A DNA stretch of 64,000 bases from assembly GCA_905160935.1 (NCBI GenBank), contig CAJHZI010000473.1, forward strand, positions 874,501 through 938,500. The letters are read 5' to 3'. Shown piece by piece: positions 50,232 to 61,258 of this stretch. Each line of letters begins with the position of its first letter. Position 1 is the stretch's first letter. The stretch is from Enchytraeus crypticus. Taxonomy: Eukaryota; Annelida; Clitellata; Enchytraeida; Enchytraeidae. The notes beneath the pieces are model-generated. The model was not told the origin of the DNA. It made no database searches and saw only the letters and a program-made list of their open reading frames with translations. The translations under genes were made by a program, and so were the position numbers.

Positions 50232-51756
50232 ACCGAAATCAAGAAGAAAGAACGAATGATCTAAGCAAGTTTGAAATCCTTTAATATCCTATTGAGTTTC
50301 AACTACACTGCATTTAACAAAGTCTACGTAACTTTGCTGAAGTGAAATATAGCAGTGAAATTTAATAGCCAGTGATGTTCTTTTATCCGATACTAAGCTT
50401 GTATTTAGAATTAATTTACCGATAAATTCAATAGTTACAACAATTCTAAAATAAAAGGAATACAAAATACACGAATGAAAAACGTTATAACTCACTCACT
50501 CACTCACTCACTCGCTCACTCACTCACTCAAAAAAAGTAAACACGCATTAGAGTGAATAATCAACTATGTTGATATTTATCACTTTTAAAACCACATGTT
50601 TAATCCGTTAGGCAATTTAGACCATTTTCCGTATAACCAGTCCAGTGAATGTCCGAGATTTTACTCTCAGATCAGCGCGGCCGGGATTCGAACCCACGAG
50701 GATTCAAATCACCTCAGGATTTGTCATTTAAAACTTCATGACATTACCCCTACGCTATTTAGACATTCTATTCACTCACTACCTCAACCATCCATTCACC
50801 CAGTCACCCACCTACCCACCCACCCAAACCCACTCACTCACTTACCCACTCATTCACTCACTCATTAACTCACTCTAGAAAATTTTGGAAACAAGATCTC
50901 CTTGTTGTGACATATGTATTAATTCCACTTAATACCTCATGTTTGAACCAAGAAGCATTTTATAATCAATTGTTCATGTTACTTATCATGCTTACCCGTA
51001 TTGTGTCTGGGTTGCTGAATAAGCCAACTGTGGACTGCACGTGTTGTAAAAGGCAACAAAGCTCTAAGATCCAAACCAACGTTTGAAATGGCATTCGGAT
51101 AGTGAGCGCTTTTGCTCCAGAAATTGTTACAAAACTTTCTAAAACGAATGGAATAGTATAACTGGAGAGGAGTGGAGAAGATCTATTCGTATCCAGGTCC
51201 TAGATACACTAGAACTCAAGGGAAGATGATGATGAAGATGGCGATGATGATTTCTATGTTACGTACAATTCAAGAACAGCTCAAGATTTTACTCTCTAAA
51301 AGTGTTGCTCTTTGAAGTAAGCTGTGCTCACTAACAGCTCAGTTCATGGGCGCAAGCAAAATACATGTAACTTATAGCGTAATGGCTATATAACATTTTC
51401 TCTATGAAATTGCTAATCTACAATTGCAATTTAAGCAAAACTTGCAACATATATTGTTAAACTAAATACCTTTGTACATCTTTATCAGAAAAAATGCGTA
51501 GAAAAAAATTACTGATGACTCTTCGACTTACCCATATTTGAAGCTTGACCCTCTTGTCCTGACGAAAGACGGTTTTAACTTTGAAGTCGATTCCGACTGT
51601 GCTGACGAAAGCCGACGTAAAACGATCATCGGCGTACCGGAAGAGGAATGATGTTTTGCCTACGCTACTGTTGCCAATGATGAGCAGCTTGAACATGTAG
51701 TCAAAGTTCTGATCAGCCGCATCTTTCTGCCACCTACTGTCACTCGCTGATGCCAT
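42308..51756 (-). CDS. rab3: Rab3 small GTPase, complete, 4 exons
   Basis: Exons complement(51532-51756, 45485-45603, 43990-44114, 42308-42507) join to 669 nt, 222 residues plus TGA; RAB3A is 220. Seen: G1 GNSSVGKT (28-35), switch I with [11 protein letters not shown] (52-62), [20 protein letters not shown] (76-95), NKCD (134-137), ETSAK (162-166) and the C-terminal CRC, a CXC double geranylgeranylation motif. The N-terminus [14 protein letters not shown] and the [20 protein letters not shown] block are specific to Rab3. Family knowledge: Rab3 binds secretory and synaptic vesicles and controls exocytosis through effectors such as RIM and rabphilin. The ATG has A at -3 and G at +4, with an in-frame TAG upstream at 51775-51777. 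Intron 1 is 5.9 kb and repeat-filled. A separate 5'UTR exon may exist further upstream. Confidence 0.97.
42510..42662 (-). repeat. 27-bp tandem repeat x5 before Rab3 exon 4 acceptor
   Basis: Plus-strand unit AATACTAAATTAGAAATACA plus TTACAAT. On the Rab3 strand each unit reads TTTCTAATTTAG, an acceptor-like string. Confidence 0.9.
43339..43475 (+). mobile_element. SINE-1, complete (Rab3 intron 3)
   Basis: GGCTGGAGCCAGTGGCGATG, GGGGTTCAAATCCTGGGCTC, GTCACTGACATCGCTTTCGA and the GTTAATATTAGCTTTACCAG end. Close to the family consensus, so probably a younger copy. Confidence 0.87.
43545..43950. mobile_element. LINE-B 3' end (+) and Rep-4 (-) (Rab3 intron 3)
   Basis: LINE-B to about 43695 translates as [34 protein letters not shown] and then (GAT)n, the clearest view of this ORF2 C-terminus. 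Rep-4 at 43712-43950 has AGTGCACTGCCAAGTGGCAG and TTGCCTTCCTCAGTTAGATG. Confidence 0.75.
43990..44114 (-). CDS. rab3: Rab3 exon 3 (NKxD)
   Basis: Encodes [20 protein letters not shown], then [20 protein letters not shown] and M. The acceptor GATACAG is flush with a (TTGA)n tract; the donor GTCCGA is weak but phase and homology fix it. Confidence 0.96.
44118..44335 (-). repeat. (TTGA)n and (TGAA)n arrays flush with Rab3 exon 3 acceptor
   Basis: Plus strand: CAATCAATCAATCAATCAAT near exon 3, then ATTC/GTTC/ACTC tetranucleotide arrays. Open frames across them are repeat artefacts. Confidence 0.92.
44345..44580 (-). mobile_element. LINE-B reverse copy (Rab3 intron 2)
   Basis: ATCATCATCATCTTCC, CCTAGTTTAACTAGGGTCGG, TTTGTAGCAATTTCTGGAGC and TGACGTTGGTTTGGATCTTG. 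Confidence 0.75.
45190..45640 (-). repeat. (TTGA)n tracts on both sides of Rab3 exon 2
   Basis: Degenerate TTGA/TCGA repeats at 45190-45470 and, on the acceptor side, ATCAATCAATCAATAACAC at 45613-45640. GATCGATCGATC blocks are self-complementary. Confidence 0.88.
45485..45603 (-). CDS. rab3: Rab3 exon 2 (switch II)
   Basis: Encodes [20 protein letters not shown] then [19 protein letters not shown] and two bases of Trp. The acceptor is ATTGTAG and the donor GTATGA. (TTGA)n tracts lie on both sides. Confidence 0.97.
45645..47100. other. Rab3 intron 1, proximal part
   Basis: AT-rich with no feature I can name, apart from a short GATGTTGTCATAGACGACAT segment at 45803 that resembles GTTGTCATGTACGACAG at 31892 and GTCGTCATGGATGACAG at 8170, probably a further dispersed repeat. 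Confidence 0.5.
47105..47310 (+). mobile_element. LINE-B 3' end (Rab3 intron 1)
   Basis: GGCTCCAGAAATTGCTACAA, GGGGATTGACTGATGGATGA, CCTAGTTAAACTGGGATTCA, GGGAAGATGATGATGATGAT. Very similar to the copy at 9380, including the TTTGAGACAGTCTATT stretch, so both belong to one subfamily. Confidence 0.75.
47495..48060. repeat. 25-bp minisatellite, about 22 copies (Rab3 intron 1)
   Basis: Unit GAGTCAATGGAGTCAATAGT plus GAGTA, itself built of GAGTCAAT half-units. Variants AGTAAAG and AGAGAGTAG are interspersed. Confidence 0.92.
48480..48715. repeat. 12-bp repeat, about 16 degenerate copies (Rab3 intron 1)
   Basis: GAAGTCATATTT / GAAGCCATATTT units. Confidence 0.85.
48885..49000 (+). mobile_element. 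tRNA-headed SINE relic with shared 3' module
   Basis: GACCGAGTAGGTACCACACT, GGTTCCACTCCCAGCCC, then TTAGGGAAACAGACGTTAAA, matching the GGAAAC.GACGTTAA end of SINE-1 and Rep-6. Confidence 0.55.
49650..50228. repeat. Rep-4 copy (-) and (TA)n array with TACATGTA palindromes
   Basis: Rep-4 to about 49900 (ATTCTGCCAAGTGCAGATCC, ATGGCTTCTGAGGTGACTTC), then two TA-rich blocks, 49905-50030 and 50060-50228. Confidence 0.85.
50490..50880 (-). mobile_element. SINE-2 copy within (ACTC)n/(ACCC)n repeats
   Basis: SINE-2 spans about 50535-50772 (GGGATTCGAACCCACGAGGA on the plus strand). (CACT)n lies before it and CACTCACTCACC-type repeats after it, so the element appears inserted into an older tetranucleotide array. 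Confidence 0.85.
50985..51255 (+). mobile_element. LINE-B 3' end (Rab3 intron 1, near exon 1)
   Basis: CTGAATAAGCCAACTGTGGA, AAGATCCAAACCAACGTTTG, GAGAGGAGTGGAGAAGATCT and GGGAAGATGATGATGAAGAT. Confidence 0.75.
51532..51756 (-). CDS. rab3: Rab3 exon 1 (start, P-loop, switch I)
   Basis: Encodes [20 protein letters not shown] through VKLQIW (75 codons, phase 0 end). The donor is GTAAGT on the minus strand. Just upstream of the ATG is an AG after an (AATT)n tract that could be an acceptor for a 5'UTR exon. Confidence 0.97.
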
Positions 51757-52574
51757 TCTATACACCTGATCTACCTAATTAATTAATTAATTAATTGTGT
51801 CTAAACTAAAGGGTGCTTTTCTCGATTCTCTTGCGTTTTCTGCTTTTTGAGCCTGTTCTTCTCGGCCAGTTTGTGGCTACTAGAAACGAAGTAATTATTT
51901 TTTTAAGCAATGGTCCCGATACAATTAGATAAAAGTTGTTTACTGTATTCTAGGTGTCTTGAAAAAATAATAGTTAGAGAAGAAAATGCTGAACAAAATA
52001 GACGAAAGTTATTGTCTCAATAATTGAACTAAAAACTAACGGTCATCCAGTTTCGTTGTAATTTATAAATGAACTAGTTAAATTGTTAAAATGTAAATAA
52101 ACTATTTTTCTAAAGCTTACAAGGAACAAATTAACTCGTTAGATTTGCGAGAACAAACTAATGTCTACTTGGTTCTCAGCGTTTCTATGTATTAATATCC
52201 AATCGTTTCGAGCTCGTATATTGAAGATTGAATATAATAGGCTGCATAACTAATCTTATCTCTCTTTCATGAAACAGCAGTTCTAATCTCTTTAACGAAC
52301 CACTACTAGTTTTGAAGGATAGAATTCAAACGCCTTTATATTCACAACATTGACAGTACAATCCAGCAACCTTAATCCGTTCAGTCGCTGCTTCCATAAT
52401 TCACTGAAACATTCCAAATCTGACTAGTTTCGCATTAAGATTTTTATCCTTCCTATTATAGATTTTATGTTGTCTGAATATCCGTTAGCAAATCCGGCAA
52501 GAAGACTCAAAATAACTCCGTTGCCTTAAGCTTCTTCCACGATTTACTAGAACTTTTAATTGTCCAGGATTTTA
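51757..52574. other. Upstream flank of Rab3
   Basis: An (AATT)5 run at 51778-51796 followed by about 780 bp of AT-rich DNA. This is the expected 5'UTR/promoter side of Rab3, but I see no clear TATA box or initiator to name. Confidence 0.4.
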
Positions 52575-54443
52575 AAGAAACTCTTTCTCTTATTTATTGT
52601 AGAAACTCTTTCTCTTATTTATTGTAGAAACTCTTTCTCTTATTTATTGTAGAAACTCTTTCTCTTATTTATTGTAGAAACTCTTTCTCTTATTTATTGT
52701 AGAAACTCTTTCTCTTATTTATTGTAGAAACTCTTTCTCTTATTTATTGTAGAAACTCTTTCTCTTATTTATTGTAGAAACTCTTTCTCTTATTTATTGT
52801 AGAAACTCTTTCTCTTATTTATTGTAGAAACTCTTTCTCTTATTTATTGTAGAAACTCTTTCTCTTATTTATTGTAGAAACTCTTTCTCTTATTTATTGT
52901 AGAAACTCTTTCTCTTATTTATTGTAGAAACTCTTTCTCTTATTTATTGTAGAAACTCTTTCTCTTATTTATTGTAGAAACTCTTTCTCTTATTTATTGT
53001 AGAAACTCTTTCTCTTATTTATTGTAGAAACTCTTTCTCTTATTTATTGTAGAAACTCTTTCTCTTATTTATTGTAGAAACTCTTTCTCTTATTTATTGT
53101 AGAAACTCTTTCTCTTATTTATTGTAGAAACTCTTTCTCTTATTTATTGTAGAAACTCTTTCTCTTATTTATTGTAGAAACTCTTTCTCTTATTTATTGT
53201 AGAAACTCTTTCTCTTATTTATTGTAGAAACTCTTTCTCTTATTTATTGTAGAAACTCTTTCTCTTATTTATTGTAGAAACTCTTTCTCTTATTTATTGT
53301 AGAAACTCTTTCTCTTATTTATTGTAGAAACTCTTTCTCTTCTTTATTGTAGAAACTCTTTCTCTTATTTATTGTAGAAACTCTTTCTCTTATTTATTGT
53401 AGAAACTCTTTCTCTTATTTATTGTAGAAACTCTTTCTCTTATTTATTGTAGAAACTCTTTCTCTTATTTATTGTAGAAACTCTTTCTCTTATTTATTGT
53501 AGAAACTCTTTCTCTTATTTATTGTAGAAACTCTTTCTCTTATTTATTGTAGAAACTCTTTCTCTTATTTATTGTAGAAACTCTTTCTCTTATTTATTGT
53601 AGAAACTCTTTCTCTTATTTATTGTAGAAACTCTTTCTCTTATTTATTGTAGAAACTCTTTCTCTTATTTATTGTAGAAACTCTTTCTCTTATTTATTGT
53701 AGAAACTCTTTCTCTTATTTATTGTAGAAACTCTTTCTCTTATTTATTGTAGAAACTCTTTCTCTTATTTATTGTAGAAACTCTTTCTCTTATTTATTGT
53801 AGAAACTCTTTCTCTTATTTATTGTAGAAATTTTCTCTTATTTATTGTAGAAACTCTTTCTCTTATTTATTGTAGAAACTCTTTCTCTTATTTATTGTAG
53901 AAACTCTTTCTCTTATTTATTGTAGAAACTCTTTCTCTTATTTATTGTAGAAACTCTTTCTCTTATTTATTGTAGAAACTCTTTCTCTTATTTATTGTAG
54001 AAACTCTTTCTCTTATTTATTGTAGAAACTCTTTCTCTTATTTATTGTAGAAACTCTTTCTCTTATTTATTGTAGAAACTCTTTCTCTTATTTATTGTAG
54101 AAACTCTTTCTCTTATTTATTGTAGAAACTCTTTCTCTTATTTATTGTAGAAACTCTTTCTCTTATTTATTGTAGAAACTCTTTCTCTTATTTATTGTAG
54201 AAACTCTTTCTCTTATTTATTGTAGAAACTCTTTCTCTTATTTATTGTAGAAACTCTTTCTCTTATTTATTGTAGAAACTCTTTCTCTTATTTATTGTAG
54301 AAACTCTTTCTCTTATTTATTGTAGAAACTCTTTCTCTTATTTATTGTAGAAACTCTTTCTCTTATTTATTGTAGAAACTCTTTCTCTTATTTATTGTAG
54401 AAACTCTTTCTCTTATTTATTGTAGAAACTCTTTCTCTTATTT
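52575..54443. repeat. 25-bp satellite, about 75 near-identical copies
   Basis: Unit GAAACTCTTTCTCTTATTTA plus TTGTA in unbroken head-to-tail order. I see only two deviating units: one substitution near 53341 and one 2-bp-shorter unit near 53826. No frame is open because each frame meets a stop. It starts about 0.8 kb upstream of the Rab3 ATG. Confidence 0.99.
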
Positions 54444-54794
54444 ATGGTTTGTTGTTTGCTTGCTTTAAATGTGTAATATATCCACCTGTAGTGCTGTGAG
54501 AATGAAGAAAAATATTAAATTAATAATAGTATAATCCTGAAGTACAATATTAATTCAGATACAAGATTTATAAGTTCCCAATTATTTAATTCAAATACAA
54601 TTATTTTAATCAGTTGAAATTTGTTAATTTTAATGAAGGATTATTACAACACAATATTGTTCATTTTTTGCACATTTTCGTAGTCACGATAATCTTTTAC
54701 TTTCAGATTGAAATCCAGCTCTCGACTCGTTTTCAATATCCTCTCGAGGTAGAAAACTGACGTAACACATTTGGTTTTAAAGATATCAGTGAAT

Positions 54795-55065
54795 GGTGAG
54801 TGTAGATTTGAACTCAACTTCTACAGATCTTAAGTATAACACCTAATCCACGATGCTATTTTGCTCGACCTAACAGGATATACTGAAAAAGGTCATGAAG
54901 GCAGAATAAGAAATAAATAGAGGCAGGGGCAGTCGCTATTAGGAATGTTTGATAGTTTAAAGATCCACCTGTATGAAGACATGAAGAGGAAAGTGGAAGA
55001 CAGAGAAAAGCGGAGACATGTACGATGGACCTGCCAATAGACAGTGCACTAAGAGAGACAGAGAA
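54795..55065. mobile_element. tRNA-headed SINE relic (-) and LINE-A 3' end (+)
   Basis: Minus strand TAGCATCGTGGATTAGG and GAGTTCAAATCTAC at 54795-54875. Then ATAGAGGCAGGGGCAGTCGC, ATGTTTGATAGTTTAAAGAT, AAGAGGAAAGTGGAAGACAG and ATGGACCTGCCAATAGACAG to 55065. Confidence 0.65.
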
Positions 55066-55094
55066 CTGAACATTGTTGTGTAAGAAAGACGATC

Positions 55095-55340
55095 ATATTG
55101 CGGTCAATGTTTCGGGCCACGTAACGTAGCGGCGTATGCTCGTTCACTCATTACATCGTCTCGAACGCTAAATTCATCGCGACAAATCTAAATGATATTT
55201 ACTCTAACATGATCTATACGAGTCGCGTTACGTCGTCGCGTGTATTATATAACAAAATCAGTTGTTGCTACATCGGCTATGCAACACCGACTCGCTCTGT
55301 ACCGTTAGACATCCAATCTGCTTCTTACGTCGTATAAAGA
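55095..55340. promoter_or_regulatory. CpG-dense patch, candidate regulatory region
   Basis: Roughly 25 CpG dinucleotides by eye in about 240 bp (CGTAACGTAGCGGCG, AGTCGCGTTACGTCGTCGCG), far above the surroundings. A TATATAA lies at about 55245. It could be a promoter, an unmethylated region or a decayed element; direction is unknown. Confidence 0.3.
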
Positions 55341-55439
55341 AACACGACTAGCTGTTGGTAGGGAAGTAAGGCAAATAACCCCTTAAATAAAATGATAGAT
55401 TGTGAAGAGAATTCATCAGAGATATAAATTAAAACCTTG

Positions 55440-55950
55440 TCTCTCTTTCCTCGTCCGTGAAGCGATAGATCCAAGGTATATTTACAGTCTGTTTTCACGC
55501 TCTCCATAACGAACACTGCATCTATGAAAACCTGATTCATAAACAAAAGGCCCTGTCTTATCATGAATGAATGAAGCCTGTAGCTTGGTAGAAATGAGGA
55601 GGTTTCCTTATACTTTCCTCAGCTCTTGCTTAGTCACTTTTTACTACCACGCAGTTTGCAATTGATCTATTTTCGGCGACCCTAACTCTATTATATATAC
55701 GGTATATAAGTAATATATATCTAATAATAATATACATGCATGTATATACAATAATATATACCGTATATATATATACACACATATATATATATATATATAT
55801 GGTACATATATACATGTATATAAATATATATTTATATATATTATACAAGTATATGCAACTATATTATGTATATTATGCATACACAATATATATATATATA
55901 TATACATGTATGCATATATATATATATATAATTTATATATATGCATACGT
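55440..55950. repeat. Rep-4 copy (-) and TA-rich array
   Basis: GAAGCGATAGATCCAAGGTA and TTGCTTAGTCAC to about 55665, then TATATA arrays with TACATGTA and TGCATGCATG palindromes to 55950. Confidence 0.75.
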
Positions 55951-56599
55951 ATATAAATTAACCTTCTTACATATTCTAAATAAGCATTTCAGATCTTTGT
56001 GCTTATAAACGTATAAAATATACGTTTAGAGCTTGCACAACGAGTGAGTATATAATTCACAAGATATCTTGGTATAGGGCACTGCATACATTACATGTAG
56101 GCCTACTAATATACTTATATTAATCTCGTTGCAATTAATCTCGTTTCGTTATTGAATTACTCGAGAAATGAGATCACGTGATATTAGCGGATCGTTTAAT
56201 TTAATTACTACTAGAGAAGAGCTCGAGATTAACTCAATTATGAGAATCTAAGTCTTCTATACGTTGTGAATATGTGTATTATAAACGCATTACTATCATA
56301 GGCGATCACATATATACAGAGTACTATGATATTCTGGCTCTCGCTTTCTCTCTCTCTCTCCCACTGTCCTGTTCTTTGTTTCACTCTGTTTCGTTCTCTA
56401 TCCTTCTAGTGCAGTGTCATACTCAGATGTTCTTTCTTAAAGTGAGTTTAACGTCAAGGTCAGAAGCCTGAAAGGCTTCTCTTCAAGGCGTCAGGTGTAC
56501 AGGAGAACTGTAATACCCTTAAAACCCGGTCATCGCCCGAATTGATCCAAAAGACCGACCAACCAAAGTAGCAGTTTGACTGGACTGAATGATCCAAAA

Positions 56600-56826
56600 C
56601 TAAACACGTGAATTTATCAGAGTGAAATGATCAACTATGTTGATATCTATCACTTTTAAAACCACATGTTTAAATCGTTAGGCAATTTAATTCATTTTCC
56701 GTATAACCCGTCCAGTGAATGTTCGAGATTTTACTCTGAGATATTCGAAACCAAGAGAGTTCAATTCACCTCAGGATCCGTCATTTGAAACTTCATGCCG
56801 TTATCTCTACGCTATTGAGACATTCA
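56600..56826 (-). mobile_element. SINE-2 copy, diverged
   Basis: TATCACTTTTAAAACCACAT, GTCCAGTGAATGTTCGAGAT, CAATTCACCTCAGGATCCGT and ATTGAGACATTC. The B-box region has a deletion. Confidence 0.8.
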
Positions 56827-57409
56827 AATTGGTAAAACAATGATTCGAACAGCAATGTTAGTCCCTAAGCCAATGGCCAGTTCTCTCACTACTAGCTGCA
56901 TAACATTTACAAGTTTTTAATCAGTTATAACATCCCTAGCCTGACTTTAGGTCCCATATAGTTAAGGGTAGGAGAGAAAGTAAGAAATACGCTTTATTTC
57001 GTTTCGTTTCAACACATCCATAACATGAATACTGCAAACAGAAAATGAAACACTCATGCAAACAATGTGAAAGCGTCCATAACCAATTGAAAATACCAAA
57101 TTAAAAATTACTAGTACCTATAGGCATTAATGAAGATACACAGTATCGTATCTTGCTGAGCACCACACCATAAGCTTTGCTTCATTTGATAGGATTTATT
57201 TCAATAGTGGAATTTGTTGAATTAGTCATTTAGACTTTCAATAGTAGAGTTTGTCGAATTAATTCTTAACGTTCAACTTCAAATTCCAGAACATCTGAAG
57301 CGAAATTCCCCGAAGGTGAATTACAATTTACATATATATTATACATGTATATTATAAATTGTATATATACATATACCATATAATTATATATTTACATGTA
57401 TATATATAC

Positions 57410-57410
57410 A

Positions 57411-57465
<55 letters not shown>

Positions 57466-57610
57466 CATGCATATAATAATGATAATAAAGGTTAACGTCT
57501 GATTCATCATACAGGGATGATGTCAGGGACGTCCCCCATCACATGTTACTACAAATCGATTCATCCCAAACGATCTGAAAAATATGTGCTGAAGAGAAAA
57601 AAAGTTCCTA
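57410..57610. repeat. (TA)n array and Rep-6
   Basis: TA run to about 57458, then AATAATGATAATAAAGG, TTAACGTCTGATTCATCATA, GGGATGATGTCAGGGACGTC and AAATCGATTCATCCCAAACG. Confidence 0.8.
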
Positions 57611-58194
57611 AACGGTTCCGGTCCGGTGGTCAAAAAAAAGTCAGGCAAGATGAAAAAGTCTATGGTAGGAAGAGGTATCAAATTATACAGCTGTATATCT
57701 AAAAATATATAGTTTCTGTTCAAACAAATCCAGTTCTCGATTGATTTATTCCAGGATTTCACAGAATCAATGCTGGAAGTTAAATATGAAAGACCGCAAA
57801 GAGCGAGACGTTCTATTGTAAGTGAGCTAATTTAATTCTACTTTATGAGAGCATCAAATCGATGCGCTGCACATACAGGAAGTGACAACAGAGAACCTTC
57901 AGGAACAATCCTTGCAGAGGAACGGGTTTAAAAATAGCATCCTGCTGGCTGGATGACTAACCAAGGTCGACAATTTTTGATTTAAGTCCGTGAAATTGTT
58001 ATTTTAGTTAAATCTTTTGTCTCGAGAACTAATCCATAAAGGCCTCCTGACCTCACAGTGTCCACCCACGCTTATATCACTGAACATGAGGCTTCTTAGT
58101 TTAAGATATCAGGTCGAGGTTGTTCCTTCAAGGAACGGAAGTAGAATTATTCCTTGTTCTAAAATGTGAAAAGCTCAATATCTACATTTTTAAT

Positions 58195-58258
<64 letters not shown>
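58195..58258. repeat. (TA)n array
   Basis: About 30 uninterrupted TA dinucleotides. Confidence 0.97.
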
Positions 58259-58454
58259 CTTTTAGTCAATTTATATATATAGTCAATATAGCTCAGTTTT
58301 ACAGAACGTTTGGTAATGTTTTTAAGTTTCATAAATCCATCCAATTCAATGATTCAAGTTACAGGAGATCGATTCTAAAGCAAGCTGATCGGAGAGTTTT
58401 GTTTCGGTATGCATAGGACACGCAAGTTAAAAATATCAAATACTGTCTGAATAC

Positions 58455-58535
58455 TTAAACGTCTGGCGTATCGGTTAGAGAGTTCGCCTCAGAAACAAAT
58501 CCAAACTGTGTTCAAAGTCCATGTCAGTAAACAGC
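58455..58535 (+). mobile_element. Possible tRNA-like SINE head
   Basis: TGGCGTATCGGTTAGAGAGT resembles an A box, with TGTTCAAAGTCC as a weak B box 50 bp later. No family relatives are evident in this window. Confidence 0.35.
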
Positions 58536-59039
58536 AAATGCTCTAGGGTCTCTGGAAGATTAATCGTGTATTTGAGCTAGCTGTCAATTAGCGTTATCAC
58601 AGCAAATATACGATTTCTCATGAAAATTTTTACTAAAACGCCCAGAACCTGTAAAGCGGTCTCGAAGATCGGACACCGGTCAGGATACTGATATAGATAG
58701 AAAGGAAAACTTTTTCACAAGTTGCTATACGTTTTTAACAACTATCTAAATCACAGAATTGATTAAAAACACAGATTAATATACACAACAATCACAGATT
58801 GATATATTGCAGAATTTTAAAATTCGTGAAGTCTTAGGAAACTATGAATATTCAATATTTAAGCTCTCCTTCTTGCATAGTATCTAAGCTTCTTTCAAAT
58901 GGCTGATCCCATACATAAAATATATGCCTTCCTAAATTCAGTTCTATTGCTTAAGAGATGATAATTCATCGACCTACATGTACATATTAATCTCTTCACA
59001 AACATTGTTGCCCCTCTTCAATTTTGTTGTACTGCTGGT

Positions 59040-59125
59040 AATGCTAAGGTTAACGTCAGTTTCCTCACTCGAAAGCGATGTCAGTGACGGGCGAGCCCAG
59101 GATTTGAACCCCGCACATATTGTTG
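59040..59125 (-). mobile_element. SINE-1 3' half
   Basis: GTTAACGTCAGTTTCCTCAC, AAGCGATGTCAGTGACGGGC and AGGATTTGAACCCCGCACAT; the A-box half is missing. Confidence 0.8.
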
Positions 59126-59694
59126 TGGTCATTAGGTTGTTTAAAATGATTCCTGGAGTGGTTTTCCATTGTGCTCTTCATTTCGTTCGTCGTCTCTTAC
59201 AAAAAACGGTACTTTACGCATATTTAGTCCTTAAATATCTCATGTCCTTAATACAGAAGGTGCGTCAGAAATAGATTTTTTTGCTCACTAATATCTAACC
59301 TTGTGTTTTCGCAAGTTGCGCCTAGCGGTCATTTAAAAATATGTTAAAAGCGACCTACATTCGCTCAGTACATTTATAGCCACATTGATCCGTATATAGA
59401 TCCGGAGAGAATCAGAGCGGATCATGTGCAGCCTTAGGATCAGATGGAGGAATAGAGGACTGTGGATAAAATGAAATAGTCTCTTTTTTCCGTTTGAATA
59501 AAGAACTTATAATGATGCCATGTTCAACCTCAGTACACTAGCAAGTGTTGAAGAAAGCACGTACGTTGGTTTACATTTGATTAACCTGACTAGCAGGTCA
59601 CAATTCTTACAATAAATGATTATAAAATTAGTCAATCTTATGTAGAACGAAGTTGATGAAAATAGAGATCACAGAAAAAGAAGTAAATGAAAGT

Positions 59695-59842
59695 AATTAT
59701 CTAATAATAATAATAATAATACTACTAATAATAATACTAATACTAATACTAATACTAATACTAATAATACTCCTACTACTAATAATAATACTAATACTAC
59801 TACTAGTAATAATACCAATACTAATAATAATACTAATAATAC

Positions 59843-59874
<32 letters not shown>

Positions 59875-59956
59875 CTAATACTAATAATAACATTAATAAT
59901 AATAATAATAATACAAATAATAATACTAATACTAATACTACTACTACTACTACTAC

Positions 59957-59996
<40 letters not shown>

Positions 59997-60130
59997 GGTT
60001 CAACGTTCGTTGCATCATACAAGGATGATATCAGGGACGTCCCTCCATCGCATATCACTACAAATCGATTTACCCCAAACGATCTGAAAAAACATGTGCT
60101 GAAGAGAAAGAAAAAGATCCTAAACGGATC
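59695..60130. repeat. (AAT)n/(ACT)n array and Rep-6
   Basis: A compound AAT/ACT triplet array of about 300 bp ends exactly at AAAGGTTCAACGTTCGTTGC, the edge of Rep-6, which runs to about 60130. Confidence 0.88.
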
Positions 60131-60809
60131 TAATAAGAGAAATGAAATTTGTAAACAGTCCAATATAATTGCTAGTAAAATATTTCATTACTTCAACTAG
60201 TAAAATAGTTCATGTAGTTTTCAGAGAGCAGAACATGTGGAATAACTTCGTGTTGACAGCGAAATGCTAAATTCATTTATCGGCATATTTATTAACTACC
60301 TCCTTTGAATTCAGTAATTTCGCTTTCGTTAGAATATTTCAGATAGAAACTGAATGAGAAATGTGCAATTGCAGAGAAATTTAGCGAGAAATTGAAGAAG
60401 AAAAAAAAAAAAAAACGAAACGACATTCGATTGTATAGCTGTCGGAATGTCTCTACGTCTAATACTTTACGAAGGAAGTAAAAGATCAATCTAAGACACG
60501 CAATACAGGTGCCTTAACAAGAAATTAGACTAATTAGAGACTCGATATAGATTCAGTAACTTTACAATACCAGCAACAAGCCGGTATGCTTGTTCAATGG
60601 TTGATTTTTCAGAGAAATGCGCTATTGTATTTATTTCCGTTGTACAGATATGTGTGTACAGAATTGCAAAGCTATAAATATGCTTGCGTTATAAGCAAGA
60701 TGTCACGAGGTCCGAAATCCCGCCAGAGCAATTCTGGCAGTACACTTTGATACCGAAACGTAAGATAAATTTACCTTTATTATATATTTATTATTTATCT
60801 ACTATTTTT

Positions 60810-61258
60810 AATCCTGGGCTCGCCCTTCACTGACATCACTTTCGAGTGAGGAAACTGACGTTAACCTTGGCTTCAGCTTTAGCTTTTATTTATTTATTTA
60901 TACAATACTGGGTCTCGCTGTACTAGCTCTAAATAAGACTTTGTCCTCTCTTCAGCTTCTCAAACTACGTAATGACACTTTATTAATACTCTGCTTGTAT
61001 AACAATAATCCTAACACGTATTATAGTGAAACTCTCAGCCATGTTCATATCTATCACTTTTAATACCACATGTTCAAACAGTTAGGCAAATTATTCTTTT
61101 TCCGTTCAATCGGTCCTGTGAATGTTCGAGATTTTACTCTCAGATCAGCGCGGCCGAGAATCGAACCCACGAGAGTTCAATTCACATCCTGCTCGGTCAT
61201 TTAAAACTTAATGACGTTACCCGACGTCTCTAACCACTGCACTATTGAGACATTCTAT
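60810..61258. mobile_element. SINE-1 3' half (+) and SINE-2 (-)
   Basis: CCTGGGCTCGCCCTTCACTG to GAGGAAACTGACGTTAACCT (60810-60870). Then SINE-2 at 61012-61258 with a 15-bp-scale insertion (CGACGTCTCTAACCACTG) in the head. Confidence 0.8.

Noticed and set aside
51757..51765. Upstream GTG as Rab3 start adding three residues
   Set aside because: The ATG at 51756 has a good context and gives the usual Rab3 N-terminus MASASDS.
59653..60163. Open frames of 144 and 164 codons on the two strands
   Set aside because: Ile/Leu/Val-only translation of the (AAT)n/(ACT)n array.
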